Below, one piece after another: positions 25,427 through 33,951 of a stretch of DNA of 64,000 nt (position 1 is the first letter of the stretch; the number at the start of each line of letters is the position of its first letter). The notes below the pieces were generated by a model, which did not search any database, was not told the DNA's origin, and saw nothing but the letters and a program-made list of their open reading frames with translations. The translations under genes were made by a program, and so were the position numbers. The DNA is taken from contig CAWDAK010000024.1 in the NCBI GenBank assembly GCA_963800255.1, forward strand, positions 1 to 64,000. The letters run 5' to 3'. Origin of the DNA: DATFVA01 sp963800255. GTDB taxonomy: Bacteria; Bacteroidota; Ignavibacteria; Ignavibacteriales; Ignavibacteriaceae.

Positions 25427-25876
25427 ATGGATTTTTTAAGCAATTTAAAATACGCCGAAGGTTCGAAAAAGAATAAAAAACGTGTTGGCCGTGGTCCAGG
25501 TTCAGGCCATGGTAAAACAGCAGCACGCGGAATGAATGGTCAGCTTTCAAGATCAGGAGCTAAAAAGAAAGCCTGGTTTGAGGGTGGACAGATGCCTCTT
25601 CAAAGAAGAGTTCCTAAATTTGGATTCACCAATATTTTCAGAGTTGAATACCAGGTAGTTAATATTCAGGATTTGCAGAAGCTCGCTGATGCAAAGGAAA
25701 ATGTTATAAATCCTGATACTTTAAGAAAATTGGGTCTGGTAAAAAAGAAAAACCAGCCTGTAAAGATTTTAGGTACAGGTGAACTTAAAGCCAAATTACA
25801 GGTTGAAGCTAATGCTTTTAGTAAGTCCGCCCAGGAAAAAATCGAAGCTGCTGGCGGCTCCATAAAAAAGATTTAA
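25427..25876 (+). CDS. rplO: 50S ribosomal protein L15
   Basis: 149 residues. The glycine/arginine-rich N-terminal extension (KRVGRGPGSGHGKTAARG) threads into 23S rRNA, and FEGGQMPLQRRVPKFGF follows. L15 is a late-assembly protein. It lies immediately upstream of secY, as in most bacteria. Confidence 0.97.
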   Translation: MDFLSNLKYAEGSKKNKKRVGRGPGSGHGKTAARGMNGQLSRSGAKKKAWFEGGQMPLQRRVPKFGFTNIFRVEYQVVNIQDLQKLADAKENVINPDTLRKLGLVKKKNQPVKILGTGELKAKLQVEANAFSKSAQEKIEAAGGSIKKI

Positions 25877-25887
25877 TCCGGTTTTAA

Positions 25888-27225
25888 ATGTCAAAATTCA
25901 CAGATACATTCAGAAATATCTTTAAGATACATGAGCTTCGCCAGAGAATTATATATACCCTGGCTCTGCTTACAATTGTAAGGCTTGGTGCTCACCTCAC
26001 TATTCCAGGTGTGGATGCTGCCCTTGTTACCCAAAGCATGAAGAATGCTACTTCAGACAACCTGTTCGGTTTATACGATTTGTTTGTTGGAGGTGCTTTT
26101 AGAAATGCCGCAATATTTGCTCTGGGAATTATGCCTTACATTTCGGCATCAATTATCCTTCAGCTTCTTGGAGCCGTTGTTCCTTATTTTCAGAAGCTTC
26201 AGCAGGAGGGTGAGGAAGGCAGAAAAAAAATTACTCAGCTTACCAGGTACGGTACGGTGCTTATTTCAGCATTACAAGCCTGGGGTGTTACCGTAAGACT
26301 GCTTAATATCAATGTTCAGGGTATGCCTATCGTTCCTGTTCCCGTTCAAGGTTTCTTGTGGACATTCAGCACAATCGTAATTCTGACTTCAGGTACAGTG
26401 TTTATGATGTGGCTTGGTGAGCAGATAACGGACAAGGGAATCGGAAACGGAATTTCGCTTATAATTTTTATAGGAATTATAGCACGTTTCCCGTTTGCTT
26501 TACTTGATGAATATAGGCTGATAAATTCTGGTCAGAGAAATATTGTGATTGAAGTTGTAATACTTGTTTTTATGGCTTTAATAATCGCAGGTGTCGTTCT
26601 TGTAACCCAGGGAACAAGAAGGATTCCGGTACAGTATGCTAAAAGAGTAGTTGGAAGGAAGGTATATGGCGGCGTTACCCAGTATATCCCGCTCAGAGTT
26701 AATACAGCAGGTGTAATGCCCATAATCTTTGCTCAGTCAATAATGTTTATTCCGAATACGGTACTATCCTTCTTCCCGGATAACGATTTTCTGCAGACGA
26801 TTTCAGGGTATTTTCATTATACCTCTCCGGTTTATTCAGCAATATATGCTTTAATGATAATTTTCTTTACCTACTTTTACACAGCAATTGCTTTTAATCC
26901 GAAAGACGTTGCTGATAATATGAAAAAGCAGGGCGGTTTTATTCCGGGAATCAGACCGGGTAAACAGACATCGGATTTCATAGATAATATTTTAACTAAA
27001 ATTACTCTTCCAGGATCATTTTTCCTGGCAATAGTAGCAATATTACCGGCATTTGTATCAGCCTGGGGTGTGTCAGGACAGTTTGCACAGTTTTTCGGCG
27101 GCACAAGTCTCCTGATTATTGTAGGAGTTGCCCTGGATACGCTGCAACAGATTGAATCGCATTTGTTAATGAGACATTACGACGGCTTTATGAAAACCGG
27201 TAAGTTAAAGAGCCGAAGATATTAG
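25888..27225 (+). CDS. secY: Preprotein translocase subunit SecY
   Basis: 445 residues with ten predicted membrane helices. The family signatures RLGAHLTIPGVD (helix 1/plug side), GIMPYISASIILQLL, GIGNGISLIIFIGI and the C-terminal GGTSLLIIVGVALDTLQQIESHLLMRHYDG segment are present. It forms the protein-conducting channel with SecE (825-1007). The stop overlaps the map start by 1 nt. Confidence 0.97.
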   Translation: MSKFTDTFRNIFKIHELRQRIIYTLALLTIVRLGAHLTIPGVDAALVTQSMKNATSDNLFGLYDLFVGGAFRNAAIFALGIMPYISASIILQLLGAVVPYFQKLQQEGEEGRKKITQLTRYGTVLISALQAWGVTVRLLNINVQGMPIVPVPVQGFLWTFSTIVILTSGTVFMMWLGEQITDKGIGNGISLIIFIGIIARFPFALLDEYRLINSGQRNIVIEVVILVFMALIIAGVVLVTQGTRRIPVQYAKRVVGRKVYGGVTQYIPLRVNTAGVMPIIFAQSIMFIPNTVLSFFPDNDFLQTISGYFHYTSPVYSAIYALMIIFFTYFYTAIAFNPKDVADNMKKQGGFIPGIRPGKQTSDFIDNILTKITLPGSFFLAIVAILPAFVSAWGVSGQFAQFFGGTSLLIIVGVALDTLQQIESHLLMRHYDGFMKTGKLKSRRY

Positions 27226-27989
27226 TGATATACATAAAGACTAAGAAAGAAATTGATTATATACGTGAAAGTTGTAAAATAGTCGCAGAGACATTACAAC
27301 TTATGAAGGCTAACGTAAGAGTCGGTGTAACAACTAAAGAATTGGACCAGATAGCTGAAGATTATATTCTCAGCAACGGTGCATCAGCTGCCTTCAAAGG
27401 TTATTCACAGGGCGGTTCATCGATAGATTACCCGGCTTCTATCTGTTCATCTGTGAACGAAGAAGTTGTTCATGGAATTCCGGGACCCAGAGTTCTTAAA
27501 AACGGTGATATAGTTTCTCTTGATGTCGGGGTATTCAAAAACGGCTATTTTGGTGATGCTGCACTATCTGTCGCTGTTGGAGAACTAACCGATGACAAGA
27601 AGAGACTAATGGATGTTACAGAACAATCACTCTACAAAGGTATTGAAGAAGCACAGGCAGGCAACCACGTTTATGATATATCATATGCGGTTCAGACTTA
27701 TGTAGAGGCAAACGGTTTTTCAATAGTTCGTGATCTTTGCGGTCACGGAGTTGGAAAATATTTACACGAAGATCCATCCATACCGAATTTCGGTAAAAAA
27801 GGCACTGGAGCTAAGTTAAAAAATGGTATGACGTTGGCAATCGAGCCAATGGTTAATGCTGGTGACTATCGCGTACTTACGGCTGAAGACGGCTGGACGA
27901 TTATGACGAGAGATGGTTCACCTTCTGCTCATTTTGAGCATACGATTTTAATATCGGATAATAAAGCAGAAATACTTACTATTTGTTAA
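27225..27989 (+). CDS. map: Methionine aminopeptidase, type I
   Basis: 254 residues. It removes the initiator Met from nascent proteins. The metal ligands are recognisable: the D in SLDVGVFKNG, the D in YFGDAAL, the H in GHGVGKYLHEDP, the E in LAIEPMV and the E in FEHTILI, with the substrate-side H in EVVHGIPG. The start is GTG overlapping the secY stop by 1 nt, so translational coupling is likely. The order secY-map-infA-rpmJ is classical. Confidence 0.96.
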   Translation: MIYIKTKKEIDYIRESCKIVAETLQLMKANVRVGVTTKELDQIAEDYILSNGASAAFKGYSQGGSSIDYPASICSSVNEEVVHGIPGPRVLKNGDIVSLDVGVFKNGYFGDAALSVAVGELTDDKKRLMDVTEQSLYKGIEEAQAGNHVYDISYAVQTYVEANGFSIVRDLCGHGVGKYLHEDPSIPNFGKKGTGAKLKNGMTLAIEPMVNAGDYRVLTAEDGWTIMTRDGSPSAHFEHTILISDNKAEILTIC

Positions 27990-28208
27990 ATGGCTAAACA
28001 AGGACCAATAAAAGTTGACGGAGTAGTAACAGAAACATTGCCAAACGCTCACTTCAAGGTCAAACTGGATAATGGGCATGAAATTCTAGCACATATTTCC
28101 GGAAAAATGAGAATGCACTTTATTAAAATACTTGTGGGAGATAAGGTATCCGTGGAATTATCTCCGTACGATTTAACAAAAGGTAGAATTACCTATAGAT
28201 ATAAATAG
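27990..28208 (+). CDS. infA: Translation initiation factor IF-1
   Basis: 72 residues with an OB-fold, close to the family consensus: VDGVVTETLPNAHFKVKLDNGHEILAHISGKMR followed by VELSPYDLTKGRITYRYK, both read in part here. IF-1 occupies the A site during initiation. The ATG abuts the map stop codon. Confidence 0.97.
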   Translation: MAKQGPIKVDGVVTETLPNAHFKVKLDNGHEILAHISGKMRMHFIKILVGDKVSVELSPYDLTKGRITYRYK

Positions 28209-28219
28209 CGGAGCTTATA

Positions 28220-28333
28220 ATGAAAGTAAGAGCATCAGTAAAAAAAATATGCGATAACTGCAAAGTAATTAAACGCAAAGGCGTCGTAAGGGTTATTTGC
28301 AAAAATCCTAAACACAAACAACGTCAGGGTTAA
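28220..28333 (+). CDS. rpmJ: 50S ribosomal protein L36 (zinc form)
   Basis: 37 residues, MKVRASVKKICDNCK at the start. The zinc ligands Cys11, Cys14, Cys27 and His32 are all present, so this is the C-plus form. gcggag lies about 8 nt before the ATG. The gene is short but unmistakable and sits between infA and rpsM as expected. Confidence 0.96.
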   Translation: MKVRASVKKICDNCKVIKRKGVVRVICKNPKHKQRQG

Positions 28334-28355
28334 TATTTTAGGAAGGAGAATTTAA

Positions 28356-28739
28356 TTGGCTCGTATATCGGGAGTAGATTTACCCAAGAATAAAAAAGTT
28401 TTATTTGGCTTACAATATATATTTGGTATTGGTCCTTCGATCTCTCAGGAGATACTTACAAAGTCGGGTGTTAACCCCGATAAGAAGGTGTCAGATTTAA
28501 CTGATGAAGAAGTAGCCCTGATAAGAGCGGCTATTACTGCTGATTACAAGGTTGAAGGAGCACTTCGCTCTGAGGTTCAGCAGAATATAAAAAGATTAAT
28601 GGATATCGGAACGTACCGCGGTTTAAGACACAGAAGAGGCCTTCCTGCCCGCGGTCAAAGGACCCGTACAAATTCCAGAACCCGAAAAGGTAAAAGGAAA
28701 ACTGTTGCAGGCAAGAAAAAAACTCCGACTAAGAAGTAA
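28356..28739 (+). CDS. rpsM: 30S ribosomal protein S13
   Basis: 127 residues: MARISGVDLPKNKKV at the start, GTYRGLRHRRGLPARGQRT near the end and a basic tail that touches P-site tRNA. The start is TTG, preceded by a strong ggaaggag site. It is the first gene of the alpha operon. Confidence 0.96.
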   Translation: MARISGVDLPKNKKVLFGLQYIFGIGPSISQEILTKSGVNPDKKVSDLTDEEVALIRAAITADYKVEGALRSEVQQNIKRLMDIGTYRGLRHRRGLPARGQRTRTNSRTRKGKRKTVAGKKKTPTKK

Positions 28740-28761
28740 TTGAGATAATGGAGGATATAAA

Positions 28762-29148
28762 TTGGCTAAAGTAGTAAAGAAAACTAAAAAGAAAACTCAT
28801 GTCGATGCAAATGGAGTAGCTCATGTAAAAGCTACATTTAACAATGTGCATGTGACATTAACAGATATATATGGTAATACAATTTCCTGGTCATCTGCAG
28901 GTAAGAACGGCTTCAAGGGGTCAAGAAAAAATACCCCGTACGCAGCCCAGGTCTCTGCCGAAGCCGCTGCTAAAGAGGCATACGATCTTGGATTACGTAA
29001 GGTGGAGGTACTTGTAAAAGGACCTGGTTCAGGAAGAGAAGCAGCTATAAGAGCATTAAACACAGCTGGTCTGGAAATATCATCCATCAAAGATGTAACG
29101 CCAATACCTCACAATGGGTGCAGACCTCCTAAGAAAAGAAGAGTTTAA
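28762..29148 (+). CDS. rpsK: 30S ribosomal protein S11
   Basis: 128 residues, with HVKATFNNVHVTLTDIYGN, SSAGKNGFKGSRKNTPYAAQ and the C-terminal THNGCRPPKKRRV-type end (here PHNGCRPPKKRRV). It lines the mRNA exit channel of the 30S platform. The start is TTG, with ggagg about 8 nt upstream. Confidence 0.96.
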   Translation: MAKVVKKTKKKTHVDANGVAHVKATFNNVHVTLTDIYGNTISWSSAGKNGFKGSRKNTPYAAQVSAEAAAKEAYDLGLRKVEVLVKGPGSGREAAIRALNTAGLEISSIKDVTPIPHNGCRPPKKRRV

Positions 29149-29170
29149 ATTATTTTGGAGAATTAACTAA

Positions 29171-29797
29171 ATGGCAAGATACACAGATTCAGTTTGCAAA
29201 TTGTGCAGAAGAGAAAGACAAAAGTTGTTTTTGAAAGGGCAGAAGTGCTATACTGATAAATGTCCTGTTGAAATAAGAAATTATCCTCCCGGACAGCATG
29301 GAAATTCAAGACGATCAAAGGTTTCTGAATACGGAATTCAGCTGCGCGAAAAGCAGAAAATTAAAAGGATTTACGGATTGCTTGAAACCCAGTTCAGAAA
29401 TTACTTTGAAAAAGCTAATAAGGCTAAAGGAATCACAGGAGATAACCTTGTGAAAATCCTTGAAAGCAGACTGGACAATGTAGTTTTCCGCGTTGGATTT
29501 GCCTCCTCAAGGAAACAAGCCAGGCAGCTTATAAGACATAGGCATATAATCGTAAATGATGTACTCGTTGATATTCCGTCTTATATTCTTTCAGCCGGTG
29601 ATATAATAAAAATTAAAGAAAAGAGTAAAAAACTTGATGCCATTCATGGATCTTTAAGAAGGGTTAAAGATTCCACTTATTCATGGCTTTCAATTGATAA
29701 AGCATCCCTGTCGGGAACATTTTTACAGGTCCCGGAAAGAGTTGACGTTCCTCTAAATGCTAATGAACAGTTAGTCGTTGAGCTTTACTCAAAATAA
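29171..29797 (+). CDS. rpsD: 30S ribosomal protein S4 (zinc-binding form)
   Basis: 208 residues. Cys9, Cys12, Cys26 and Cys31 form the N-terminal zinc site seen in the C-plus S4 type. The S4 RNA-binding domain covers about residues 98-160 (SRLDNVVFRVGFASSRKQAR, HRHIIVNDVLVDIPS). S4 nucleates 30S assembly and in some bacteria represses the alpha operon. Confidence 0.97.
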   Translation: MARYTDSVCKLCRRERQKLFLKGQKCYTDKCPVEIRNYPPGQHGNSRRSKVSEYGIQLREKQKIKRIYGLLETQFRNYFEKANKAKGITGDNLVKILESRLDNVVFRVGFASSRKQARQLIRHRHIIVNDVLVDIPSYILSAGDIIKIKEKSKKLDAIHGSLRRVKDSTYSWLSIDKASLSGTFLQVPERVDVPLNANEQLVVELYSK

Positions 29798-29835
29798 TAA
29801 TTAGAATTTTAAGATTAATCTTAGAGGATAACTAA

Positions 29836-30831
29836 ATGAGTGTTTCATATTTAAAAATGCCCGAAACTGTTGTATTAGATGAGTCAAGTTATTCGAATAC
29901 TTATGGTAAATTTTCATTGCAGCCGCTTGAACGCGGATATGGTGTGACGCTTGGCAATTCATTAAGGAGAGTACTGCTTTCTTCTCTGACAGGTGCCGCT
30001 ATTACCTCAGTTAAATTCAGCGGTGTATTGCACGAATTCACTACTATAGAAGGTGTTGTTGAAGACGTTTCTGAAATTATATTGAACCTGAAACAGGTAC
30101 GTATGAAACTTCTTAGTAAGAAACCTAACAAAATTGAAATTTCATTTAATGGTGAGGGTGAATTTTCGGCATCAGATATTCAGAAAAGCAGCAATGAAAT
30201 TGAAATTCTTAATCCTGACCTCCATATAGCCACCCTGAATAAAAGTGCTAAGTTTGATATTGAATTAAGAGTAGGTAAAGGGACTGGTTATGTTCCATCT
30301 TCAGAGAATGTTTCTCCTGACCAGACTATAGGTGTCATTCCAATTGATTCCATATTCACACCTATTAAAAACATAAAATATGACGTTGAAAACGTTCGTA
30401 TAGGCGACAAAAATGATTATGAAAAATTAACAATTGAAATATATACTGACGGATCAATTACCCCTGATGATGCTCTTACACAGGCTGCAAAAATATTAAG
30501 AGATCACATACAGCTCTTTATTAACTTTGACATTGAGCAGGAAGAAGAACAGGCAGTAAGCCAGAAGGATACTGAATTCGACAGGGTAAGAAAAATACTT
30601 CTAACTTCTGTAGATGACCTTGAATTAAGTGTAAGATCTCATAACTGTCTGAAAGCTGCAAACATTAAGAACCTTGCAGAACTTGTTAGAAGAGATGAAT
30701 CTGAAATGCTCAGGTTCAGAAATTTCGGTCGTAAGTCACTTGCTGAGCTGATGGAGATCGTTGAAAATATGGGACTTGAGTTCGGTATGGACGTAGACAA
30801 GTACCTTAAGGAAGAAACTGAAACAAACTAA
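29836..30831 (+). CDS. rpoA: DNA-directed RNA polymerase subunit alpha
   Basis: 331 residues. The N-terminal domain (about 1-235) carries the dimerisation and assembly motifs ERGYGVTLGNSLRRVLLSSL and GVVEDVSEIILNLK. A linker and a C-terminal domain with a helix-hairpin-helix fold (about 255-325, SVRSHNCLKAANIKNLAEL) follow; this domain binds UP elements and activators. It is in the usual alpha operon position before rplQ. Confidence 0.97.
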   Translation: MSVSYLKMPETVVLDESSYSNTYGKFSLQPLERGYGVTLGNSLRRVLLSSLTGAAITSVKFSGVLHEFTTIEGVVEDVSEIILNLKQVRMKLLSKKPNKIEISFNGEGEFSASDIQKSSNEIEILNPDLHIATLNKSAKFDIELRVGKGTGYVPSSENVSPDQTIGVIPIDSIFTPIKNIKYDVENVRIGDKNDYEKLTIEIYTDGSITPDDALTQAAKILRDHIQLFINFDIEQEEEQAVSQKDTEFDRVRKILLTSVDDLELSVRSHNCLKAANIKNLAELVRRDESEMLRFRNFGRKSLAELMEIVENMGLEFGMDVDKYLKEETETN

Positions 30832-30852
30832 TTTTGAATTAAAGGCTTATCA

Positions 30853-31344
30853 ATGAGACATAGGAATAAAGGAAGAAAATTAAAAAGAACTGCAAGCCAC
30901 CGTGCTGCTCTAATGAACGCACTTGCAACTTCATTGCTGAAGCATAAAAGGATAAAGACCACTGAAGCAAAGGCAAAAGAAGCCAGAAGGCATGTTGAAG
31001 CTTTGATTACCAAGGCGAGAAAAAACGACCTTCATTCAATGAGACAGGTGATGAGTCATGTACATGATAAAGAAGTTATTAAAGAACTCTTTAGTGAAAT
31101 AGTGCCTAAAATAGGTGACCGTCCAGGCGGATATACTAGAGTGATCAAACTTGGTAACAGGCTGGGCGATGCTGCTAGTATGGCTATCCTTGAACTGGTT
31201 GATTATAATGATGTGATAAATGCGAAAGCAGCAGAACAGAAAGAAAAGAGAGAGGAAAGAAGAGCTAGAAAAGATGCTGACAGGAATCAGTCAATTCCTG
31301 AAGCACAGGTGGTTGAAGAAACGCCTGCAGAAAAGAATAAATAA
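30853..31344 (+). CDS. rplQ: 50S ribosomal protein L17 with C-terminal extension
   Basis: 163 residues. The first 118 are the L17 core (MRHRNKGRKLKRTASHR, then GGYTRVIKLGNRLGDAASMAILELV). The remainder is a charged, low-complexity tail rich in Glu, Lys and Arg, a kind of extension often seen in Bacteroidota-like L17. It is the last gene of the alpha operon and is followed by a strong terminator. Confidence 0.96.
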   Translation: MRHRNKGRKLKRTASHRAALMNALATSLLKHKRIKTTEAKAKEARRHVEALITKARKNDLHSMRQVMSHVHDKEVIKELFSEIVPKIGDRPGGYTRVIKLGNRLGDAASMAILELVDYNDVINAKAAEQKEKREERRARKDADRNQSIPEAQVVEETPAEKNK

Positions 31345-31365
31345 GAAATATAAGTTAGTTAATTT

Positions 31366-31399
31366 AAAGAGTAACCGGTCCTCCGGTTACTCTTTTTTA
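31366..31399 (+). terminator. Rho-independent terminator after rplQ
   Basis: A perfect 13-bp stem, 31366-31378 with 31383-31395, has a tcct tetraloop followed by a T tract. It ends the ribosomal superoperon only 5 nt before the engB start codon. Confidence 0.93.
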
Positions 31400-31403
31400 T
31401 TAT

Positions 31404-31997
31404 ATGCCCATGTTTGAACAGCAGCAGTTTATAAAATCAGTTTACGATGTTAAGGATCTACCCAGGGAAAAACTGCCTGAGGTAATCTTATGCGGAAGGT
31501 CAAATGTTGGGAAATCTTCTTTCATTAATTCTTTATTTAACAGGAAAAGCCTTGCAAAAATCAGTTCTACCCCTGGTAAAACCAGGTCAATTAACTATTA
31601 CCGGATAGATGAAAACTTTTACCTGGTTGATCTGCCTGGATATGGTTATGCAAAAACCAGTTTGAAAGAAAGAGAATACTGGGGCAGAGTTATTTCTGAG
31701 TATATTTCTAATTCCGGTAATATTACCCTGGCAATCCACCTTATAGACAGCAGGCACAACCCAACGGATCTTGATATAAAGTTAAACGAGTTATTAAAAG
31801 ATCACGATATACCCTATCTGGTGTTACTAAATAAGGTAGACAAACTTAAACAGGCCGAAATAGCATCCGCAGAGAAAAATATCCTGTTGTATTTTCCTGA
31901 ATTGATAAATGGTGAAAACCTCCTGCTTCATTCAGCAGTAAAGAAAACCGGCAGGAAGGAAGTTCTCAAACACCTGGCTAAATTATTTTATGCATAA
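31404..31997 (+). CDS. engB: Ribosome biogenesis GTP-binding protein EngB/YsxC
   Basis: 197 residues. G1 GRSNVGKS (31-38), the TPGKT switch segment, G3 DLPGYG (76-81) and G4 NKVDK are intact, and the length matches the family. EngB/YsxC assists late 50S assembly. No Shine-Dalgarno site is visible. The start region directly follows the rplQ terminator, so expression may depend on read-through or on a promoter inside rplQ. ATG at 31410 is an alternative start. Confidence 0.95.
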   Translation: MPMFEQQQFIKSVYDVKDLPREKLPEVILCGRSNVGKSSFINSLFNRKSLAKISSTPGKTRSINYYRIDENFYLVDLPGYGYAKTSLKEREYWGRVISEYISNSGNITLAIHLIDSRHNPTDLDIKLNELLKDHDIPYLVLLNKVDKLKQAEIASAEKNILLYFPELINGENLLLHSAVKKTGRKEVLKHLAKLFYA

Positions 31998-32016
31998 GAT
32001 ATAATAGATGCCCGGG

Positions 32017-32048
32017 TTTGCTATTATTAAAGAGTAAGTATATATTTA
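32017..32048 (+). promoter_or_regulatory. Bacteroidota-type promoter upstream of the GAF/GGDEF-like gene
   Basis: TTTG (32017-32020), a 20-nt spacer, then TATATTTA (32041-32048), one base from the TAnnTTTG consensus. It lies 35 nt before the ATG at 32083. Confidence 0.6.
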
Positions 32049-32082
32049 CTTCAATTTTTATCTTCCAATTTTTCACTCGAAT

Positions 32083-33933
32083 ATGGACCGAAGACAAAAG
32101 AAAAGACTCCTGATATTCTCGCTGGTTCCTGTTCTGGCTGCTGTTTTATTTCTGACAGACGATCCTGTAATCAGGCTTATTACGATTGCCGTAATCATTA
32201 TTTATGTTGCCTTCATAATATTTCTACGTGATTCCATAAGGTTTGATAACTCTTTTTCCTCTCTCGATTCAGATGCTGATCTGCCCGATATCCCAAGCGA
32301 ACCAAGACATGATTTTGAAGAATCATTTAAAATAATTTCCGGGAACAAACCTGAGATTATTACTGCAGATACCTATGTACCGGAATACGGAACAGCAAAA
32401 ACAACGTTGAAGCCGCCGGATCTGAAGGAAAGATTTGAAGAGATTGCTAATGAGGCTCTGCCTGAAGAAGTGGGACATGACGGACAGTTTGGTTTTGTTC
32501 TTGAAAAAATGCTTACTGTTATTAAAGAAGCTTATTCAGCCAATACGGCAATCTTTTTCTGGTATAATAAAAAGAAAGAAAAGCTTTCAATTGAAAAGTT
32601 TGTTTCCAATTGTGATGAACTCGTAAGTCTTAAGCTTAACATCGAAGATGACATCCTCAGCAAAATCGTTCAGAAAGGTGAACCTGAACTTTTAAGCGAT
32701 ATCTCTCCTGCGGCTGAGGCCGATGTCATAAGGTATTACACTGCCGTACAGGGAATTCGAAGCTTCGTGGGAGTTCCACTTTTTTATGATAAATCTCTTA
32801 TTGCCATTATAGCCGTCGACTCGAAGGTCGGCGATGCCTTCGGGATTGAAACTATTTACGCCCTGGGCAGGTTCGTCCGGGTTATTACGATGATAATCTC
32901 GATTTTTGAAGAGAAACACTCTGATAATGTTTCTCAGCAAAGGTTAAAAGGATTGCTGAATTTAATAGGACCGGAAAGCAAATTTAATTCTGATTCAGAG
33001 TTGATTCAGACCATCTATAATTCCGTAGGCTTCCTTTTGAACTGGGATGCATTCGCTTTTGTTTACTACTACCCGCTGGAGCAGAAATTCAGGACTGTAA
33101 AAATAATTAATAATACTTCTCTTAAGTATATCGGTGAAAGCCTTGAAATTGAACTAAACGGGACCCTGGTGGGTAAAAGTATTATAACCGGCATTCCAGT
33201 GAAGATTGATGATACTTCGGGAGACCAGTATAAAAGATATGCAAAAGTTGAAGATGTAAGTTTTGATGGTTCTTTCCTTTCAATGCCTTTGATATATAAT
33301 AATCAGAATTATGGAGTCCTGTGTTTTGAAAGTCTTAAAAAGAACGCCTTTTCAAACGCAGATGTTCAGTTCCTGAAGAATGCCATGAACATTTTATCAT
33401 TCGTAATCTATTCATACTCAACCCAGGCTCTGCTGAAGAGCTATCTTGCCGTCGATGTTGAAACCAAAGTTCTTAACACCGATACATTTAAAGAAAGGCT
33501 GAGCTCTGATCTCATAAAAGCTGAAAAAGTGCAGGCCCCCGGTGCTATAGCACTTATCAGAATTGATGATTTCCTGGAACAGGAATCATTATTTGACGGA
33601 AATCCGCTTCCGAAAGTCCTGTCAACTGTTGCTGAAACTATAAGGAAAGAGATGTCACCGCTCAATTTATTCGGCAGGATTGGCGAGAAAGTTTTCGCCG
33701 TATATTTCTTTAGTTCTAACACCAAAGAAGTCTTTCTGTGGGCTGAAAAGCTAAGGGTAAAGATAGCCAGAAAGCCAATCGCAGTCGTTTCCAAACAGAC
33801 CACTTATACCATTTCTGTCGGCGTTGCGGCTTCGACAGGCAAGATCGATGTTGATGAAGTTCTGCATAATGCAGATCTTGCTCTGCAGAAAGCGCTGGAA
33901 AGAGGCGGAAATACTGTCAGAAATATTAACTAA
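32083..33933 (+). CDS. Membrane protein with two GAF-like domains and a degenerate GGDEF domain
   Basis: 616 residues. Two adjacent N-terminal membrane helices (about 8-50) are followed by a linker and two GAF-like sensor regions (about 150-275 and 300-445). The C-terminal GGDEF-fold domain starts near 460. Where active diguanylate cyclases have G-G-D/E-E-F, this protein reads G-E-K-V-F (534-538). The catalytic acidic residues are lost, so c-di-GMP synthesis is unlikely. The rest of the fold is recognisable (DVETKVLNTDTFKERL, ISVGVAASTG, ADLALQKALERGGN). It may act as a GTP- or ligand-sensing scaffold (inference). It probably has its own promoter. Confidence 0.85.
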   Translation: MDRRQKKRLLIFSLVPVLAAVLFLTDDPVIRLITIAVIIIYVAFIIFLRDSIRFDNSFSSLDSDADLPDIPSEPRHDFEESFKIISGNKPEIITADTYVPEYGTAKTTLKPPDLKERFEEIANEALPEEVGHDGQFGFVLEKMLTVIKEAYSANTAIFFWYNKKKEKLSIEKFVSNCDELVSLKLNIEDDILSKIVQKGEPELLSDISPAAEADVIRYYTAVQGIRSFVGVPLFYDKSLIAIIAVDSKVGDAFGIETIYALGRFVRVITMIISIFEEKHSDNVSQQRLKGLLNLIGPESKFNSDSELIQTIYNSVGFLLNWDAFAFVYYYPLEQKFRTVKIINNTSLKYIGESLEIELNGTLVGKSIITGIPVKIDDTSGDQYKRYAKVEDVSFDGSFLSMPLIYNNQNYGVLCFESLKKNAFSNADVQFLKNAMNILSFVIYSYSTQALLKSYLAVDVETKVLNTDTFKERLSSDLIKAEKVQAPGAIALIRIDDFLEQESLFDGNPLPKVLSTVAETIRKEMSPLNLFGRIGEKVFAVYFFSSNTKEVFLWAEKLRVKIARKPIAVVSKQTTYTISVGVAASTGKIDVDEVLHNADLALQKALERGGNTVRNIN

Positions 33934-33951
33934 AATCTTATAAGCTTAATT

